From: an uncultured Oscillospiraceae bacterium | GTDB taxonomy: Bacteria > Bacillota > Clostridia > Oscillospirales > Ruminococcaceae | NCBI GenBank assembly: GCA_949282975.1 | Contig: CASDQY010000079.1 | Location: 1 to 46,459, forward strand | DNA: 46,459 bases | Reading direction: 5' to 3' | In this document: positions 43,418 through 46,459 of the stretch, in pieces | How positions within the stretch are numbered: position 1 is the stretch's first letter | Layout: each line of letters opens with the position of its first letter | Made by a program: the position numbers and the translations under genes | The notes under the pieces: generated by a model | What the model saw: only the letters and a program-made list of their open reading frames with translations | Told to the model about the DNA's origin: nothing | Database searches by the model: none

Positions 43418-44338
43418 TTAGCCTTCTGCACTGGTTTTCTTTGCGAAGCGGTTACGCACCAGGCCGGCGCAGATATTGATGATCAGCACCAGCACAATCA
43501 GTACCAGTGCAATGCCGAACGCATTATCGGTGTCGTTGTTGGCGGTGTAACGCAGATACATTTCCACCGTCAAAGTAGCGCCGGACTGCATGGTATGGCC
43601 CAAGAAATCGTTGACCATATTGGAACCGCTGCCAGCGGTGAAGATCAGCGCCGCACTTTCACCCACGATACGGCCGATGGCCAGGATGACGCCGGTGGCG
43701 ATGCCGCCGATGGAACTGGGCAGGATCACGGTGCGGATCATATACCATTTGGTGGCGCCGATACCCAGAGCACCGGAACGGTAGCTCAAAGGAACGGTTT
43801 TCAAGGCTTCCTGAGCGGTTCTGGTAATGGTGGGCAGGATCATCAGGGTCAGGGTCAAGCAGCCGCAGAGGATGGATGTACCCATGCCCAAAACGTTTCC
43901 GAAAAACACCATGCCAAACAAACCGAATAGGATGGAGGGAATACCGGACAAGGTCTCGGTCGTAAATTCAATGATTTTTACCAATTTCCCGGGCTTAGCA
44001 TATTCATTCAGGAAGATGGCGCTACCGACGCCCAAGGGAGTGGCAATCAACAGGGTAATTACAATGATGTAAAGGGTATTGATGATATTGGGCAGAATAC
44101 CGTAGGTGCCTTGCAGGAAGGACCGCTGACCGATGATAAAGTTGGGGTTGGAGATGATTACAGGAACACCCCGGATCACCACATAAATGATAATACCGGC
44201 AATCAGCGCCACCGCAATAAAGGCGCAGATAATAATGAGGATGCGAAGCACCATATCGCTGGTACGTTTTTTCTTTTTTAAGATGGAAAAGTCATTGGTC
44301 AGCAGGTTTTCAACCGAAGCAGTGGTTTGAGTACTCAT
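43418..44338 (-). CDS. pstA: Phosphate ABC transporter permease PstA
   Basis: Second membrane subunit of the Pst importer, 306 residues with six hydrophobic segments. The coupling region (ETLSGIPSILFGLFGMVF, then QEALKTVPLSYRSGALGIGATKW) matches PstA. It starts inside the pstC stop (four-base ATGA overlap), with GGAGAAGGA before it, so the two permeases are translationally coupled. Confidence 0.95.
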   Translation of the reverse strand: MSTQTTASVENLLTNDFSILKKKKRTSDMVLRILIIICAFIAVALIAGIIIYVVIRGVPVIISNPNFIIGQRSFLQGTYGILPNIINTLYIIVITLLIATPLGVGSAIFLNEYAKPGKLVKIIEFTTETLSGIPSILFGLFGMVFFGNVLGMGTSILCGCLTLTLMILPTITRTAQEALKTVPLSYRSGALGIGATKWYMIRTVILPSSIGGIATGVILAIGRIVGESAALIFTAGSGSNMVNDFLGHTMQSGATLTVEMYLRYTANNDTDNAFGIALVLIVLVLIINICAGLVRNRFAKKTSAEG

Positions 44339-45297
44339 TCCTTCTCCACCCCTTTCTTCAGGACTACGTTCACCAGCACGTTGATGATCATGATGAACAC
44401 AAACAGCACCAGGCCGATGGTAAACAGCACTTCACGGTGCAGGCCGGAGGAATAACTCATTTCCGATACAATACCGGTGGTAAGGAAACGCACCGAGTTG
44501 AAGGGGAAAGGCACATTGGCCACGTTGCCGCAAACCATCACCACCGCCATGGCTTCGCCCAGGGCACGGCCGATGCCCAGCACCACGCCGGTGAGGATGC
44601 CGCTTTTTGCCGCAGGGATGGTGACCTTGAAGATGGTCTGGATTTTGCTGGCACCCAGGGCCAGGGAAGAAGCCCGATAATCCTTGGGCACCGCCCGCAA
44701 GGAGGATTCACTGACGTTGATCACCGTGGGCAGAATCATAATGGCCAGCACCAGAACAGCGGAAATCAGGTTTTTACCGCCGGTCCATTGGTGGTTGGGG
44801 TCATTTGCAAAAATCGCCTGTTCCACATCGTACATCAGGGGACAGAGGATGATGGCGCCCAGCAAGCCGTACACCACGCTGGGGATACCGGCCAGCAGTT
44901 CCACACAGGGGCGGACGATATTGGCCAGTTTGGTATTGGCGATTTCCGCCAGAAATACAGCGGCCAACAGCCCAATGGGTACACCGATGCAGATGGCCAG
45001 GGTTGTGCCGAAGATACTGGCCAGAATCAGATAAGCAATGCCGAAGCTGGGATCATCCGCAGTGGGGCTCCAAACGGTGCCGAACAGGATGTCCAAAATG
45101 CCCACTTCACCCAGCGCCGGAGCGCCGGAAGCAATCAAATAGATGGTAATAGCCGCTACTGCCAGGATGGCGATGATACCGCACACAAAAAAGATTACGG
45201 TGGCGGTCCGTTCAATGGCCTTCCGGGATTGGTTGACCCCTAAAATAGTGGTCTTGCCGGAAGGAGCCACAGCCGGGTTGCTAGACTTGACTTTCAT
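44335..45297 (-). CDS. pstC: Phosphate ABC transporter permease PstC
   Basis: First membrane subunit of the Pst importer, 320 residues from the ATG at 45297 (AAAGGAG upstream); an in-frame extension to 45336 lacks a ribosome site and lies in a hairpin. Six hydrophobic segments are seen, with VELLAGIPSVVYGLLG and SLRAVPKDYRASSLALGASK as coupling motifs. The gap to pstS holds a hairpin that may lower its expression. Confidence 0.95.
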   Translation of the reverse strand: MKVKSSNPAVAPSGKTTILGVNQSRKAIERTATVIFFVCGIIAILAVAAITIYLIASGAPALGEVGILDILFGTVWSPTADDPSFGIAYLILASIFGTTLAICIGVPIGLLAAVFLAEIANTKLANIVRPCVELLAGIPSVVYGLLGAIILCPLMYDVEQAIFANDPNHQWTGGKNLISAVLVLAIMILPTVINVSESSLRAVPKDYRASSLALGASKIQTIFKVTIPAAKSGILTGVVLGIGRALGEAMAVVMVCGNVANVPFPFNSVRFLTTGIVSEMSYSSGLHREVLFTIGLVLFVFIMIINVLVNVVLKKGVEKE

Positions 45298-45329
45298 AAT
45301 CGGCTCCTTTTTCAAGAACTTCCCTATCC

Positions 45330-45367
45330 CGCTCAAAACAGCCGGGAGACAGGTCTACCGGCTGTTT
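45330..45367 (-). terminator. Hairpin between pstS and pstC, candidate attenuator
   Basis: On the minus strand AAACAGCCGG (45358-45367) and CCGGCTGTTT (45336-45345) form a perfect ten-base stem with a 12-base loop, followed by TTTTGAG. It looks like a leaky terminator after pstS, letting only part of transcription reach pstC. Confidence 0.7.
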
Positions 45368-45414
45368 GAACAAAGTCGAGAATCGTTTTTTCGTTAAGTG
45401 AATGTGGCCTTGGC

Positions 45415-46290
45415 TTACTCAGCGGAAGGACCGTCCACAGTGATCAAACCTACCTGGCTGACCACTTCCTGGCCCTGTTCAGAGTAGACGAATTCGAAGA
45501 AAGCCTGAACCAGTTCGCTCTGCTCAGAGATTTCTCCATTAGTAGCCATCACGAAGGGACGCTGCAGAGCGTAAGTACCAGCAGTGATGTTTTCTTCGGT
45601 GGCATCCACGCCGTCGATCTGGATGGACTTCACAGTGTCGTCCAGGGCATCCAGGGACAGGTAGCCGATGGCGCCTTCGGTGGAGGAAACGGTGGTAGCT
45701 ACGCCGCCGGTGGAGTCAAGCTCCTGAGCGTAAGCGCACTGGTCTTCGATATCCAGCAGTTCTTCGAAAGCACCCCGGGTGCCGGAACCGGATTCACGGC
45801 CAACCACAACGATTGCCATGTCAGGGCCGCCCACTTCGCTCCAGTTGGTAACTTCACCGGTGTAGATGCTGATCAGCTGTTCCTGAGTCAGGTTGGTAAC
45901 ATCGTTGGCGGGGTTCACCACAACGGCGATACCGTCGATCGCAACCACGTTTTCCACAATGCCTGCTGCCTTTTCATCATCGGTCAGGGCACGGGAAGCG
46001 TTGCCGATGTCCACAGTGCCGGCGGTCACGGCTTCGATGCCTGCGCCGGAACCGGTGAACTGAGCGTCAATGGTCACATTGGGGTAAACTTCCGGGAACA
46101 CTTCCTGGAGAGCCTGGCAGAGGTTCTGCATGCTGGTGGAACCGGTCATGGTGATGGTTCCGCTCAGGTTGGTGTTGCCGCCTTCAGAGGTGCCGCTGGT
46201 GGTGGTGCTGTTGTTGGAGCAGCCGGTGAATACCACGGCAGCCATAGCGCCACACATAGCCAGAGCCAGAATTTTTTTCATGTGTTTCAT
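45415..46290 (-). CDS. pstS: Phosphate-binding lipoprotein PstS
   Basis: Binds phosphate outside the membrane and delivers it to PstCA; 291 residues. The signal peptide ends in the lipobox FTGC (Cys near residue 23), followed by a Ser/Thr/Asn-rich linker. Phosphate-contacting motifs are TMTGSTSM, GSGAGIEAV and GRESGSGTRGAFEE. The acidic mature protein fits a surface lipoprotein. AGGAGATGG precedes the ATG at 46290. First gene of the pst-pho operon, behind a PhoB/PhoP-type box. Confidence 0.96.
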   Translation of the reverse strand: MKHMKKILALAMCGAMAAVVFTGCSNNSTTTSGTSEGGNTNLSGTITMTGSTSMQNLCQALQEVFPEVYPNVTIDAQFTGSGAGIEAVTAGTVDIGNASRALTDDEKAAGIVENVVAIDGIAVVVNPANDVTNLTQEQLISIYTGEVTNWSEVGGPDMAIVVVGRESGSGTRGAFEELLDIEDQCAYAQELDSTGGVATTVSSTEGAIGYLSLDALDDTVKSIQIDGVDATEENITAGTYALQRPFVMATNGEISEQSELVQAFFEFVYSEQGQEVVSQVGLITVDGPSAE

Positions 46291-46347
46291 TGTAATTCCA
46301 TCTCCTGCTTCATTTTCAAATTTGGTTTTGTCGTTCTGACAATGCAG

Positions 46348-46375
46348 AGTATACCGGTTTTTTCAGCGCTGTGAA
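46348..46375 (-). promoter_or_regulatory. pstS promoter
   Basis: On the minus strand TTCACA (46370-46375), a 16-base spacer, then TATACT (46348-46353). The transcript would start about 50 bases before the pstS ATG. Confidence 0.65.
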
Positions 46376-46385
46376 ACCATAATGG

Positions 46386-46413
46386 AGTAAGACTTTTGTA
46401 AAATCCGTGTAAA
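46386..46413 (-). promoter_or_regulatory. Pho box: PhoB/PhoP-type direct repeats upstream of pstS
   Basis: On the minus strand TTTACA, five bases, TTTACA, five bases, CTTACT: three units repeated at an 11-base period, ending 10 bases ahead of the -35. This matches the TT-x-A-C-A repeat pattern bound by PhoP of Bacillus and by PhoB, whose gene is in the same operon. Confidence 0.7.
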
Positions 46414-46459
46414 GTCGGCGGGTTTTTCTGGGGCAAATGCAAAGAGCAGGCAAACTTAT

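Overview
The window looks like a chromosomal segment of a Gram-positive, moderately GC-rich anaerobe of the class Clostridia, most likely a gut Oscillospirales/Ruminococcaceae-type organism. The evidence is a GatCAB amidotransferase operon, SepF/YlmH/DivIVA division genes beside ileS, a murB-rapZ-whiA-dnaE-pfkA block, a rubredoxin, lipoprotein-type binding proteins, and intergenic foldback repeats of a kind I associate with gut clostridia. No rRNA, tRNA, CRISPR array, prophage or transposase gene was seen. Nearly all genes lie on the minus strand; only three (a radical SAM protein, a YitT-family membrane protein and a Dabb-domain protein) are on the plus strand.

Layout from left to right. 112-3360: a small operon (transcribed leftwards) of two tandem BlaR1/M56-type membrane metallopeptidases followed by a 90-residue secreted protein, with its own promoter and terminator and no BlaI-type repressor. 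3443-8706: ligA-gatC-gatA-gatB. 8767-9138: a composite intergenic repeat. 9164-17725: murB-rapZ-whiA-dnaE, then pfkA with its own promoter inside the end of dnaE, then an Mbeg1-like alpha/beta hydrolase. 17840-21263: plus-strand radical SAM and YitT genes, and a solitary GH43 glycosidase gene with a dyad in its promoter. 21309-28561: yggS-sepF-ylmH-divIVA-ileS-lspA-rluD, the classic Firmicute division and envelope neighbourhood, headed by a HlyD-like membrane protein (to 29768). 29809-29935: a second copy of the foldback repeat. 29930-35564: mutS-mutL-miaA. 35639-38527: a three-gene ABC importer of the TrpXYZ/PF04392 kind. 38561-39268: a Dabb protein and a 52-residue rubredoxin. 39316-46413: the complete phosphate regulon pstS-pstC-pstA-pstB-phoU-phoB-phoR, with a likely PhoB/PhoP box in front of pstS.

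Most genes are conserved housekeeping functions: DNA replication and repair (dnaE, ligA, mutS, mutL), translation accuracy (gatCAB, ileS, miaA, rluD), envelope and division (murB, rapZ, whiA, sepF, divIVA, lspA), glycolysis (pfkA) and phosphate homeostasis. Promoters are easy to read: the same extended -10 (TG-n-TATACT or close to it) recurs ahead of independent units on both strands and settles several start codons. The least ordinary parts are the M56-M56-secreted-peptide operon, the HlyD-like protein in the division cluster, the foldback repeat family carrying a promoter-like end, and hairpins inside the pst/pho operon that could set gene dosage. I saw no unmistakably new defence or metabolic system.
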